From: Methanosarcina sp. UBA5
GTDB taxonomy: Archaea; Halobacteriota; Methanosarcinia; Methanosarcinales; Methanosarcinaceae
DNA: 64,000 nt
Assembly: GCF_002505485.1 (NCBI RefSeq)
Contig: NZ_DAVG01000082.1
Span: 13,419-77,418, forward strand
Reading direction: 5' to 3'
Position numbers and translations under genes: made by a program
Shown: positions 7,790-16,332 of the stretch, piece by piece
How the letters are laid out: every line of letters starts with the position of its first letter
Numbering within the stretch: the stretch's first letter is position 1
The notes under the pieces: model-generated
What the model was told of the DNA's origin: nothing
Database searches by the model: none
What the model saw: the letters and a program-made list of their open reading frames with translations, nothing else

Positions 7790-8887
7790 TTAATAATCAA
7801 AAAGGCTTTTCTGGCCCATCCTTTTCTGGAGTTCCCCTACCCTGACTCCTACACGCCTGAACTCCGTCCGGCTTTCCGAAAGAAACTCGTCCAGGATTTC
7901 GCGAGCTACCTCGAGAAGGGTTTCTTTTGAATAGGCCGGATGGTTTAATGTACGGCTTTTTGTATACATTCGGAACTTTGAGTTTATGACCGTAACGGTT
8001 ACAGTCCTGAAGGAAAGCCCCCTTGAATCGAGTTTTGAGATTACATCCCCTGCCAGCCTTTCAAGTAACTGAGAAATAGGGGTAATGTCAAGGGTATCTT
8101 CAGGCAAAGTTGCAATTCTCCCTATCTGTTCGGAGCCTTCCCTTTCTTTCACGGGAGAATCGTCGATCCCTACTGCAGCCTGTTTAAGCCAGATTCCCCT
8201 GGCTTTTCCGAAAGTGGAAATCAGGTCGATAACATCGTGTTCAGCAAGGTCTGTTATGGTGACTATGCCCATTTCCTGCAATTTTTCTGCGGTTACATTC
8301 CCTATCCCCCAGAGTTTTGACACTTTAAGGGGCCAGAGAAAGCTCTCGAGTTTATCCGGACTTATAACTGTAATCCCGTTGGGTTTCTTTACAGAGGAAG
8401 CCATCTTGGCAATAAGCTTATTTGGACCTACCCCCACAGAACAGGTCAACTTCTCCCTATCTTTTATTTCATTCTTAATCTGGATTCCGGTCTCAAAGGC
8501 CAGGCTAAAATCCCCACCTGCTTTCTCGGTAATTTCCAGAAATGCTTCATCTATACTGATCTGCTCAAATGCTTCTCCGGTCTCCCTGGCATCCGCATAA
8601 CTCCTGAGAATTTCCATAACCCGGTCCGAGACCGAAGTGTAGAAATCTTTTCGGACAGGCAGAAAAACAGCTTCAGGGTTCAGTTTCTTTGCCTTCGAAC
8701 AGGACATGCCTGCTCTGATCCCCGACTCTCGCGCATTATAATTGCAGGTACTTACAGCCCCACTTAGCCCGCTTCTTCCAGAGAGCATGCAGACCACAAC
8801 GGCTTTTCCCTGAAGTTCAGGTTTTTCTCGTTCTTCAATGGCTGCATAAAAATAGTCCATGTCCACATGGAGAACAACACGTTGCAT
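7790..8887 (-). CDS. dinB: DNA polymerase IV (Y-family translesion polymerase)
   Basis: About 365 residues with Y-family signatures: metal-binding Asp9 and Asp11 in HVDMDYFYAAIEE, the SIDEAFLEI motif with Asp113-Glu114, HhH thumb elements (LWGIGNVTAEKL), a little-finger domain, and a C-terminal PCNA-interaction peptide QKSLFDY. The start MQRVVLHVDMDYF is preferred over an in-frame ATG 14 codons upstream because family members begin there. It performs error-prone bypass of damaged DNA. It is transcribed away from cbiO, with a 166-bp divergent promoter region. Confidence 0.93.
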   Translation of the reverse strand: MQRVVLHVDMDYFYAAIEEREKPELQGKAVVVCMLSGRSGLSGAVSTCNYNARESGIRAGMSCSKAKKLNPEAVFLPVRKDFYTSVSDRVMEILRSYADARETGEAFEQISIDEAFLEITEKAGGDFSLAFETGIQIKNEIKDREKLTCSVGVGPNKLIAKMASSVKKPNGITVISPDKLESFLWPLKVSKLWGIGNVTAEKLQEMGIVTITDLAEHDVIDLISTFGKARGIWLKQAAVGIDDSPVKEREGSEQIGRIATLPEDTLDITPISQLLERLAGDVISKLDSRGLSFRTVTVTVINSKFRMYTKSRTLNHPAYSKETLLEVAREILDEFLSESRTEFRRVGVRVGELQKRMGQKSLFDY

Positions 8888-9053
8888 CGAAAAAAATATG
8901 TCGGGAAGATTTGTATAATTATCTCTCAAACTTTAGAAACAGAAAAGTACAAACCATAACACATAAGAAAGATAACTTCATTACTTGTAACACTATTTTT
9001 AAAAAAGTTAGTTTTCAGCAGTAGACGCGATTTTCATACAGGACGTTTTCAGC

Positions 9054-10037
9054 ATGAGTACCTCGAATTCCCTACATGACTCAGAAGAAACAGCAACTTT
9101 CCCAAAAGAAACAACAGGCAGAACGAGCCAGATATCCGGAACAAGTTCCGAAAAATCGGGCAAGGCCTCCGAAAGAAGCGGCATTCCTGTACTGGAAGTC
9201 AGAGATCTATGCCATAGATACCCACATCTTGATTCAAATGCCCTTGATAAAATCAACCTCAAAGTGTTCAAAGGGGAGAGAGTTGCAGTGCTTGGGGCCA
9301 ATGGAGCAGGAAAATCGACTTTATTCAAGCATCTTAACGGGATCCTACGGCCTCTTTCAGGGGAAGTCCTGATAAAAGGGGAAAAAATGACTAAGAAAAA
9401 TCTCCGGACATGCAGGGAAACCGTAGGAATCGTCTTCCAAGACCCTGATGACCAGGTGCTTGCTCCGAGTGTTGAAGAAGATATTGCTTTTGGGCCAATT
9501 AATATGGGTTTGTCCAGAAGCGAAGTCGAAATGAGAGTCAAAGAAGCCCTTGAAATGGTCGGACTCACAGGTTTTGAGGAAAGGGCCCCACATCATCTGA
9601 GCGGAGGGCAGAAGAAACTTGTGGCAATTGCAGGCATCCTTGCCATGCGACCTGAGGTTATAGTCCTTGATGAGCCGACAGCCGGCCTTGACCCTCTCAG
9701 TTCTGCTCGCGTGCTTGAGCTAATTATGAAGATGAACAGGGAACTTGGAATCACCCTGCTCCTTTCTACCCACGATGTGGATGTGGTTCCTTATTTTGCA
9801 GAAAGGGCTTTTGTTCTCCATCACGGAAGACTTGAGGCTGATGGAAGCCCGGAAGAGATCTTCAGCGATCCTGAACTCCTGAGGAAAGCTCACCTTAGAC
9901 TTCCAAGAGTAGCTGAAGTATTCGAAATGCTCCAGCAAAAAGGACTCAATGTTAACATACAGATAACAGCCGAAGCAGCCAGAGATGAAATACTGCGGCT
10001 TGTAAGCTCGAGGCAGCAAAAAGTGAAGCTTGAGTGA
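9054..10037 (+). CDS. cbiO: Cobalt ECF transporter ATP-binding protein
   Basis: A 327-residue ABC ATPase of the CbiO/EcfA type: Walker A GANGAGKST, Q-loop FQDPDDQ, signature LSGGQKK, Walker B VIVLDEPTAGLDP and switch histidine in STHD. The first 45 residues are a Ser/Thr/Glu-rich extension before the ABC fold begins at VLEVRDLCHRYP. It is 33 bp from cbiQ; cbiM and cbiN lie 3.5 kb downstream. Powers cobalt uptake for the corrinoids that methanogenic methyltransferases need. Confidence 0.9.
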   Translation: MSTSNSLHDSEETATFPKETTGRTSQISGTSSEKSGKASERSGIPVLEVRDLCHRYPHLDSNALDKINLKVFKGERVAVLGANGAGKSTLFKHLNGILRPLSGEVLIKGEKMTKKNLRTCRETVGIVFQDPDDQVLAPSVEEDIAFGPINMGLSRSEVEMRVKEALEMVGLTGFEERAPHHLSGGQKKLVAIAGILAMRPEVIVLDEPTAGLDPLSSARVLELIMKMNRELGITLLLSTHDVDVVPYFAERAFVLHHGRLEADGSPEEIFSDPELLRKAHLRLPRVAEVFEMLQQKGLNVNIQITAEAARDEILRLVSSRQQKVKLE

Positions 10038-10070
10038 AAGCTTGAAAGAGTCCTTAGAGGAGAAGTTTCA

Positions 10071-10877
10071 ATGGTAACGCTCACGGATATTGAACGCGAA
10101 TCGTATAAAAGCAGTCCAGTACACAAGCTTGATCCCCGGGTAAAATTGCTTTTTGCACTTGTTATAGTCATTTATGCGGTTAGTCTGCCTCGAATTCATG
10201 AAAGAAATATTGTCCGCCTTTTTGCCATAGAGGTTTATTTGATGCTCCTAGTGCTTGCTGCAGGGCTTGATTTAAGATACTTTTTCCTTCGCGTTCTTGC
10301 GATTTTACCCTTCGGACTCGCAATTGTCCTTATCCAGCCATTCCTCAGACCTTCCTTTATAGAAAATTATACTCCATACCCTCTTGACCTGCCTTTTGGG
10401 CTCAGTATAACCTATGAGGGACTTGACTTTGGGAGTACACTGCTGGCGAAATTTCTGGTCTGCATAACAGCCATTGTCTTGTTTTCTTCAACGACACGGC
10501 TCAGGGATATGGTTGCAGCCGCAGACAGGATAGGCATCCCAAGAGAATTTACTCTGCTTTTGAGCATGATGGTACGCTACCTCTTCCTTTTCTGGGCCGT
10601 TCTGAAAAGGATAAGGATCGCACAGCAAACAAGACTCTTTGATATGTGGAACAAAGATGTGCCAAGAAGATGGGTCATCGAGCAGGTAGGAAACAGCATT
10701 AGCTCAATTTTCATACGCTCTTACGAGCAAGGAGAAAGAACATATATAAGCATGCTTTGCAGAGGCTACGGAAGTGGGCATGAAAAGGCTTATTACAGAA
10801 CAAAAATCAAAACCCAGGATATCTTTTTTCTGCTCCTGAGTGCAGGCTGCATATTGTATATCCACCTTTACGTCTGA
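10071..10877 (+). CDS. cbiQ: Cobalt ECF transporter transmembrane T-component
   Basis: A 268-residue membrane protein starting MVTLTDIERESYKSSPVHKL (DPRVK follows), the usual CbiQ opening. It has several hydrophobic helices and the cytoplasmic coupling motif near MLCRGYGSG that contacts the ATPase. GGAG precedes the ATG. Paired with cbiO in a two-gene unit. It couples ATP hydrolysis to the CbiM/CbiN substrate module encoded at 14446-15413. Confidence 0.9.
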   Translation: MVTLTDIERESYKSSPVHKLDPRVKLLFALVIVIYAVSLPRIHERNIVRLFAIEVYLMLLVLAAGLDLRYFFLRVLAILPFGLAIVLIQPFLRPSFIENYTPYPLDLPFGLSITYEGLDFGSTLLAKFLVCITAIVLFSSTTRLRDMVAAADRIGIPREFTLLLSMMVRYLFLFWAVLKRIRIAQQTRLFDMWNKDVPRRWVIEQVGNSISSIFIRSYEQGERTYISMLCRGYGSGHEKAYYRTKIKTQDIFFLLLSAGCILYIHLYV

Positions 10878-11174
10878 AAAGACTGCTTCCAGTGTCCTCT
10901 GACATTTATATAAAATTGATTATTAACAGGCCTACAGGTAGCAGAGAGAAAATAAAATGTGAAGGTGCCTTGGGATTCAGGTTATCCATAGTAGCAGGAA
11001 TTTATTCTAACTTTTTCTGTCCCGAGACCAGAAAGATGGAATTATTCCTGAGAATCCTCTGTGAAAGTGACTGCTTGCTTTTTTAAAGTTCTGTACCTCC
11101 AGAAGAGGATTGACTGAGGTATTTACAAATCCGGTTTCCGAAAAGAGGAGGGAGGCATTCTCAGGACTTATTTT

Positions 11175-11861
11175 CTAATAAAAAGGCAGAGAACTCTTGA
11201 TTGGTCCATAATAGTCCTTGAAGACTGAACTGTGCTGGTTCTTTTTTATAAACTTATCTGCCCACTCAGAAAGCATTCTATTAAAGCGTCTACTTGGTCG
11301 GGGATCAAACCAGTCTCCATCTATGGCAAAAATCATCCATTCTGGTTTAAGGACTCGCTTCCATTCCCTAACAGCGCAGGAAGGCTGCTGAATAGTCCAA
11401 AGCAGGAAATTTGCCCGTGACCAGATCGAGAGAACTATCCTCAGAAGGCAGGTTTTCCGCGTCTCCATGAAAAAAATCAATTTTAAGCCCCATATTGTCT
11501 GCATTATGCTTCGCTTTCTTGAGCATACCTGCCGAAAGATCTATACCTGTTACTTTATGCCCCATCTCAGCAAAGAGAAGGGCAAGAAACCCAGTGCCTG
11601 TACCCCAACATCCAGTACGTTTAAATGCTCTCTGGAAGCAAGAGAATTTTCAAGTATTTTTTTCCAGACCGCGTATTCTTCTTCATCAAAGCCATTTATC
11701 CCGTTTGTGTATGTGGAAGATCTTATATTCCAATAACTGGCAATAACTTTCTTGCAGTCTATAAAAATACCCTCCACGAGATTATAAAAAGAGGCCTTTC
11801 TCTTCCTTTTTTTACATAAGTTTGTTCTGATTTTTTCAGTTAGAGATTTGGAAGGCTTCAA
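11175..11861 (-). pseudogene. Frameshifted class I SAM-dependent methyltransferase
   Basis: Three overlapping leftward frames together spell one methyltransferase: an N-terminal piece ending in LNVLDVG, a middle piece with MGHKVTGIDLSAGMLKKA and FHGDAENLPSEDSSLDLV, and a C-terminal piece with VREWKRVLKPEWMIFAIDGD. The SAM-binding glycine loop after LDVG is scrambled by a frameshift near 11570, and a second shift falls near 11410. The C-terminus stops early at 11175. At least two frameshifts make it a pseudogene; the relatives are methyltransferases often found near corrinoid or cobalt genes. Confidence 0.8.
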
Positions 11862-11991
11862 TTATGTATCCATTTTCAGCTGGTTTGGAAAAACTTCAAT
11901 TTTCCAAAGTTAAAGTTTTAGAACCTTTTTCGGCAGTGTTGCAAATTTCATGTAACTTAAAGCCAGTTTCACAAATTACTATGATTTGGCT
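11862..11991. other. Short spacer before the methyltransferase pseudogene
   Basis: No ORF or hairpin of note; presumably the former 5' region of the broken methyltransferase. Confidence 0.3.
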
Positions 11992-12123
11992 CTATTGATT
12001 GTTGTATCCTTCAGTGTCATTCTTTACGACGAACGGTTTTGACTTCCGAAGTCTAATTTTCAGGCATTTCATACGTGTATTTTTTAACCTAATAACATTT
12101 GTTCTTGCAGTTTCCTCAGACAT
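11992..12123 (-). CDS. Small basic protein, 43 residues, function unknown
   Basis: An ORF below usual length cut-offs, reading MSEETARTNVIRLKNTRMKC and rich in Arg/Lys. It is supported by a strong Shine-Dalgarno site, GGAAGGAGT, seven bases before the ATG at 12123. No family is recognised. It may be a genuine small protein or the remaining 5' end of a decayed gene in this disturbed interval. Confidence 0.4.
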   Translation of the reverse strand: MSEETARTNVIRLKNTRMKCLKIRLRKSKPFVVKNDTEGYNNQ

Positions 12124-12591
12124 ATTTTACTCCTTCCTGACCAGAAAGGATTTCTCAACTTCTGGCTCATACATATAACAGATTTGATAGAATAAATTAT
12201 TTCCTATTTGTAATAATTTGCATACAAAAGTAATAAATGTATGTATAAAAGTAACATCAGAACGAAATTTAATGATGCCAATCAGTTAAAAAAGTCATTC
12301 AAAAAAATACAAATATTCCAGTACATTTGGGCCTATAGACCTATGGAAGGTTATTTTGAGAATTAAGGATTTTTAAGCTTCCCTGTTCTTAGAGCTAAGA
12401 GAGTCCTGAAAAATCTAAAGCCAATTAGAGTTTCTTTGTATCCTTAGTTTTATTTTTACTAATTTTTATTTTTGTGAGATAAAGTATTTATTATTCGATA
12501 ATTAATAACATATGTTGATACTAAAGTTAATTTTAGTAATATAAATAGATTTATCATTGTGTGAAAACTGAGCCAAGAGGTGTAAATTACA
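12124..12591. other. AT-rich intergenic region with promoter elements
   Basis: About 470 bp without a credible gene. TATA-like stretches near 12536-12550 (AGTAATATAAATAG) probably serve the gene at 12592. Nothing else recognised. Confidence 0.35.
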
Positions 12592-13566
12592 GTGCAGGAA
12601 GTAAAAACAAAAAAATTCGCCAAAGGAAAAAATACCTTGCTGGTCCATGGAGCATGGGACAAGTTATTCCCTGCATCTTCACCAGCCTCTCCTATTGTTC
12701 AATACTTCTCTCCTTTTACTTATCCTATTTCTTATCCCACTCCTGACTGCTCGTTTTTTCCTTCAGGGCTTCTCTATCTTGATCTGAACATTTACCGGGA
12801 AGCCGTGATAAAGGCTCTTATCAAAGAAAAAAGCAAGGACCTGTACCGGCTGATCGAAAGAGTCAACTTTGACGGAAAATATTATCAGGTGAAATGTGTT
12901 CGTTTTGGAGACTGGAAACATTGCTGGGATCTGGCAATCCGAATTCAATTTTTTGGAATGATGCCGGGGTTAGCCTTCGAGCCGAAAAAGATCATTTCTA
13001 GGAAAAACAAGAAAATAATATATAGATCCCTTATCCTGGTAAATCCATATGAGTTGTGGGAAAGGAAACTGGTTGAAAAGTTGTGGAATCTTCAGGATAG
13101 AATTGAATTCCTAATAGCAAAAATCCTCTTTCACGAATGCATCCATATCCTTATCTTCCTTGGAAAAACTCTATCCTCAGGTTTTGAGCAGACAGATGTT
13201 TTCCTTGAGTTCAAAGAGCTACTTAAGTTTGCAAACTCGAAGAAATTGTGCCCTGAAAGTTATGATGTTCAGTCCCACCTTCGAAATTTGGTTGATCTTA
13301 ATATAAATTTTAGAGGAGGTTCTGAAGAAAAGCCAGACCTGGTTCCTGAACTTTACGAATTTCTGATTCACGAAAAATACAGCATCAAAAAAACCGATCT
13401 AGCTTTCGGCCTTCCTTGCAGCAACAGAAAAATTTCCCGGGATTATGTGAAATTAGCAGTTTTGAAAATGAGCCCCTGTATAGAATTTAATAAAAAAATC
13501 TGGAAAAAGGAAGTTAACAGGTTGCAGAAGGATCTGGAAAAACTGTATGACAGGATTGATGGTTAA
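12592..13566 (+). CDS. Unrecognised protein with an HExxH motif
   Basis: A 324-residue ORF starting at GTG with AGAGGTG ten bases upstream. I recognise no family. Residues 178-189 read ILFHECIHILIF, giving H181-E182-x-x-H185 within a hydrophobic helix, the zinc-binding signature of many metallopeptidases; a third ligand is not obvious. Basic and aromatic residues are frequent. It is isolated inside the interval separating the two halves of the cobalt transporter cluster, suggesting acquisition. A cytoplasmic zincin-like hydrolase is possible but unproven. Confidence 0.55.
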   Translation: MQEVKTKKFAKGKNTLLVHGAWDKLFPASSPASPIVQYFSPFTYPISYPTPDCSFFPSGLLYLDLNIYREAVIKALIKEKSKDLYRLIERVNFDGKYYQVKCVRFGDWKHCWDLAIRIQFFGMMPGLAFEPKKIISRKNKKIIYRSLILVNPYELWERKLVEKLWNLQDRIEFLIAKILFHECIHILIFLGKTLSSGFEQTDVFLEFKELLKFANSKKLCPESYDVQSHLRNLVDLNINFRGGSEEKPDLVPELYEFLIHEKYSIKKTDLAFGLPCSNRKISRDYVKLAVLKMSPCIEFNKKIWKKEVNRLQKDLEKLYDRIDG

Positions 13567-14349
13567 CCAGAGCCGAGAGAGTGAGATAGATCGGAAAATA
13601 TCCTTGAACAGACGACTATGAAAAAAAATCCTCAATTTAGCCTGGAATTCTGAACCCTTGAACCTAGTCCCTGCCTGCTTTATTACCACAGACAGGGGCA
13701 AAAAAAGAGTTCAGATGATTTAGGCGATATAGGAGGTAATTTTATTTTGTGTCTGTTCGCCAGAGATTAGTTATCGATATTACCAACCAATATTTAACAT
13801 TTTTGGTAGATTTTTTATTACAAATTGTTAACTTTTTTAATAAAATTTCTACGCAGCGGAGGTATTATTTTTGGGAGAATTTATCATTTTGCAGTGCCAA
13901 AAAACATTGAGAGTGAGGGGAGCAGTTTAAAGAGCTACACAATATGAATAATAAATACAACTAGGGAAATAAAATAGGCTGTATCCTTTTAGACCTAAGC
14001 GAGGTATTTACTCTATCTACTTTGGAACAAAAATCTCCAGTTCTTTTTTTCATTAAGTTTCAAAACAGGTAAGGAGATAGAGTCAAAAATTAATGAGAAC
14101 AGATGTTTGACTTAGTGGAAGATACAAGGATACTTAATTTGACTAAAAAATAAAAATACAGATACTGGAGAAGGATTCAATAAAAATATTGTCGAAAAAA
14201 GTAATACCAAAACGTATATATGTAATACTAGACATTGTGGTATTATCGGAAGTATTCTTTGAAAACAGTTACATGAAACATTGTAAGAGACTCAAAAATA
14301 TTAAGATTATTCCTGAAAAAGAATTTTCGGGTTTCATGTTAAGGATATA
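13567..14349. other. Intergenic region, nothing recognised
   Basis: About 780 bp, AT-rich. Short ORFs such as 14189-14377 have no ribosome binding site or family features. A GATATAGGAGGTAA sequence near 13726 resembles a ribosome binding site but no gene follows. Confidence 0.3.
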
Positions 14350-14389
14350 TTCTTTTCAGATTCAGGAATATTCCTGAATCTGAAAAGAA
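14350..14389. repeat. Perfect 40-bp palindrome upstream of cbiM
   Basis: The arm TTCTTTTCAGATTCAGGAAT is followed directly by its exact reverse complement, with no spacer and no mismatch. The next bases outward (A and C) do not pair. It lies 56 bp before the cbiM ATG. It could be an operator, a cruciform or a long transcript hairpin. Confidence 0.85.
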
Positions 14390-14445
14390 CTACTGATTGG
14401 ATTTATAGGAAATAAGAGATCGGGGTAAAAAGAGGGAAAAATGAA

Positions 14446-15111
14446 ATGCATATACCTGATTCATTCATACCGCTTAGCCAGGCAATAATTTACTGGGTTA
14501 TTGCCCTTCCGTTTATTATAATGTCAATGAAATGGGCAAAAAAAGAGCTTGATGAGATGAAAGTACCGATTCTTGCAGCCCTTGCAGCAGGAATTTTTGC
14601 AATCCAGGCTATGAATATTCCCATAGGGATGGGAACAAGCGGGCATATGGTAGGAGCAGCCCTTGTAGCCATCGTCTTCGGAAGCCCCTGGGCTGGTGTT
14701 CTTGTGCTTACTCTAGTCCTGCTTGTGCAGGGATTAGCCTTCGGTGACGGGGGACTCACTACCATGGGAGCGAATATTCTGAATATGGGTGTTATTTCCG
14801 GATTTGTCGGATATTATACATATGTTGCCCTTCGGAAAAGCATAGGCACAAGCGTAGCAGCCTTCGGAGGCGCCTGGCTTGGACTGTTTATTTCGGCAAT
14901 AGTTTGTGCGGTTGAGATGTGGATTGCAGGTACTTTCCCGCTAGTTCCCGGCCTGGTTGCCATGGGTACATATCATCTGATAATTGGTTTTATCGGCGAA
15001 GGACTGATCACTTCAATTGTAATCACTGCGATTGCAAAATCCCGTCCTGACCTTCTTGAGGATAGTTTCACTGCGAGACCAGAAAAACATAAAAAGGAGA
15101 CACATGCATGA
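14446..15111 (+). CDS. cbiM: Cobalt ECF transporter substrate-binding membrane protein
   Basis: A 221-residue membrane protein starting MHIPDSFIPL; the conserved N-terminal MHIPDG-type segment with His2 binds the metal in the CbiM/NikM family. Several transmembrane helices follow, including the small-residue stretch GMGTSGHMVGAAL typical of CbiM. AGAGGGA precedes the ATG. It overlaps cbiN by four bases (ATGA), so translation is coupled. Works with CbiN and with CbiO/CbiQ encoded 3.5 kb upstream. Confidence 0.93.
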   Translation: MHIPDSFIPLSQAIIYWVIALPFIIMSMKWAKKELDEMKVPILAALAAGIFAIQAMNIPIGMGTSGHMVGAALVAIVFGSPWAGVLVLTLVLLVQGLAFGDGGLTTMGANILNMGVISGFVGYYTYVALRKSIGTSVAAFGGAWLGLFISAIVCAVEMWIAGTFPLVPGLVAMGTYHLIIGFIGEGLITSIVITAIAKSRPDLLEDSFTARPEKHKKETHA

Positions 15112-15413
15112 ACGGAAAATCAAACATAAAATTCTTTTACGTTGGAATTGCGATTGCACTTCTGCTTGCGGTTCTAGCTCCTTTCCTTGCATCTCCCGAC
15201 CCAGACGGACTGGAAAGTGCTGCTTCAGACGTAATTCATGGGTCAAAATTGTCCGAACTGGAAGACAGCAAGCCTGTTGTAAGTTCTCCAATGGCTGACT
15301 ATTCAATCGAAGGACTGGGAAAGAGTGGAGAAGTAGTAGCTATAGCTGTTGGAACACTTGCAGTACTGGTAATCAGTTTAGGGCTGGGTAAAGTATTCAA
15401 CAAAAAAGCCTAA
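15108..15413 (+). CDS. cbiN: Cobalt transport protein, accessory subunit
   Basis: A 101-residue protein with one transmembrane helix near residues 10-27, an extracytoplasmic stretch containing LESAASDVIHGSKL, and a second helix at the C-terminus; this is the CbiN layout. Its start overlaps the cbiM stop. CbiN assists metal loading into CbiM. Confidence 0.88.
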   Translation: MNGKSNIKFFYVGIAIALLLAVLAPFLASPDPDGLESAASDVIHGSKLSELEDSKPVVSSPMADYSIEGLGKSGEVVAIAVGTLAVLVISLGLGKVFNKKA

Positions 15414-15513
15414 CATAAAGCCCATTTTTCTTCCCTTAAAAACCCCTTAAAAACCCATATTCTCCCAAAAAGGTAGAGTAAGAAGCGACTCACATACTTC
15501 TGGTAAAAACATC

Positions 15514-16221
15514 TCAGTTATTGCCAATAAATATAATACTAGAAGGACATAAGTCCTTTACAATACAGATTTTACACTTTGGTCTCCTTGCCTGACAGAC
15601 CTTCCTCCCATGATAGATAAAGATCATGGAGATTGAATCAAGATCTTCCCTTCGGGCAAGTGAGATAAGGTCCTGTTCGATTTTAGCGGGGTCGGAGTTT
15701 TTTGTAAATCCCAGCCTTCTTGAAACTCTTTTTACATGAGTATCTACAGCAACTCCTTCTGCTATCCCGAATGCTCTGGCAAGCACTATATTAGCCGTTT
15801 TCCTTCCGACCCCTGGCAAACTGATCAGCTCTTCCATAGTTTTCGGAACTTCTCCATTGTACTTCTCAACAATCATCTGCGCAGCAGTTTTGATATTTTT
15901 TGCCTTGGTTTTGTAAAAACCTGTGGAATATAGATCGTTTTCAAGTTCTCTGAGGTCTGCACTAGCATAATCTTCTGCAGTCCTGTACTTTTTGAACAGT
16001 TTGTCAGTCACTCTATTAATCTGCACATCGGTCGACTGAGCTGAAAGAACAGTTGCCACAAGCAGTTCTAGAGGATTACTGTAATTAAGTGAGGGTTTTA
16101 CATCAGGATATTCTTCTTTTAGAAGAGCCCAGATCCGGTCGAAATTATGTTTATTATCAGGAATATCATATTCAGAAACAAAATCCTGAGTGTCAGATTT
16201 TTTTGGCTTTCTTTCAGGCAT
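15514..16221 (-). CDS. nth: Endonuclease III, DNA glycosylase/AP lyase
   Basis: A 235-residue base-excision enzyme for oxidised pyrimidines. The helix-hairpin-helix LPGVGRKTANIVL carries the catalytic Lys, VDTHVKRVSRRLG carries the catalytic Asp, and CQARRPKCKICIVKDLC gives the C-x6-C-x2-C-x5-C [4Fe-4S] cluster. The first 25 residues are a charged extension relative to bacterial Nth. Convergent with cbiN; independent unit. Confidence 0.93.
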   Translation of the reverse strand: MPERKPKKSDTQDFVSEYDIPDNKHNFDRIWALLKEEYPDVKPSLNYSNPLELLVATVLSAQSTDVQINRVTDKLFKKYRTAEDYASADLRELENDLYSTGFYKTKAKNIKTAAQMIVEKYNGEVPKTMEELISLPGVGRKTANIVLARAFGIAEGVAVDTHVKRVSRRLGFTKNSDPAKIEQDLISLARREDLDSISMIFIYHGRKVCQARRPKCKICIVKDLCPSSIIFIGNN

Positions 16222-16332
16222 GCTAACTCCATCTTCTAGTTGTTTCCAGATTTTAGCCGGGAACTATTTGTTTGAGGAAACGGTATTTTCTTGAAGGCCC
16301 TAGAAGTTTTAGTTCTGCGTCTGGTCAGCAGG

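Noticed and set aside
10892..11086. 64-codon ORF after cbiQ
   Set aside because: No ribosome binding site, no family features and AT-rich codon use; likely noise.
14189..14377. 62-codon ORF before cbiM
   Set aside because: Its end lies inside the 40-bp palindrome and it has no ribosome site; probably spurious.
14390..14445. Cobalamin riboswitch upstream of cbiM
   Set aside because: Only 56 bp between the palindrome and the ATG, no B12-box-like sequence seen, and such riboswitches are not expected in methanogens.
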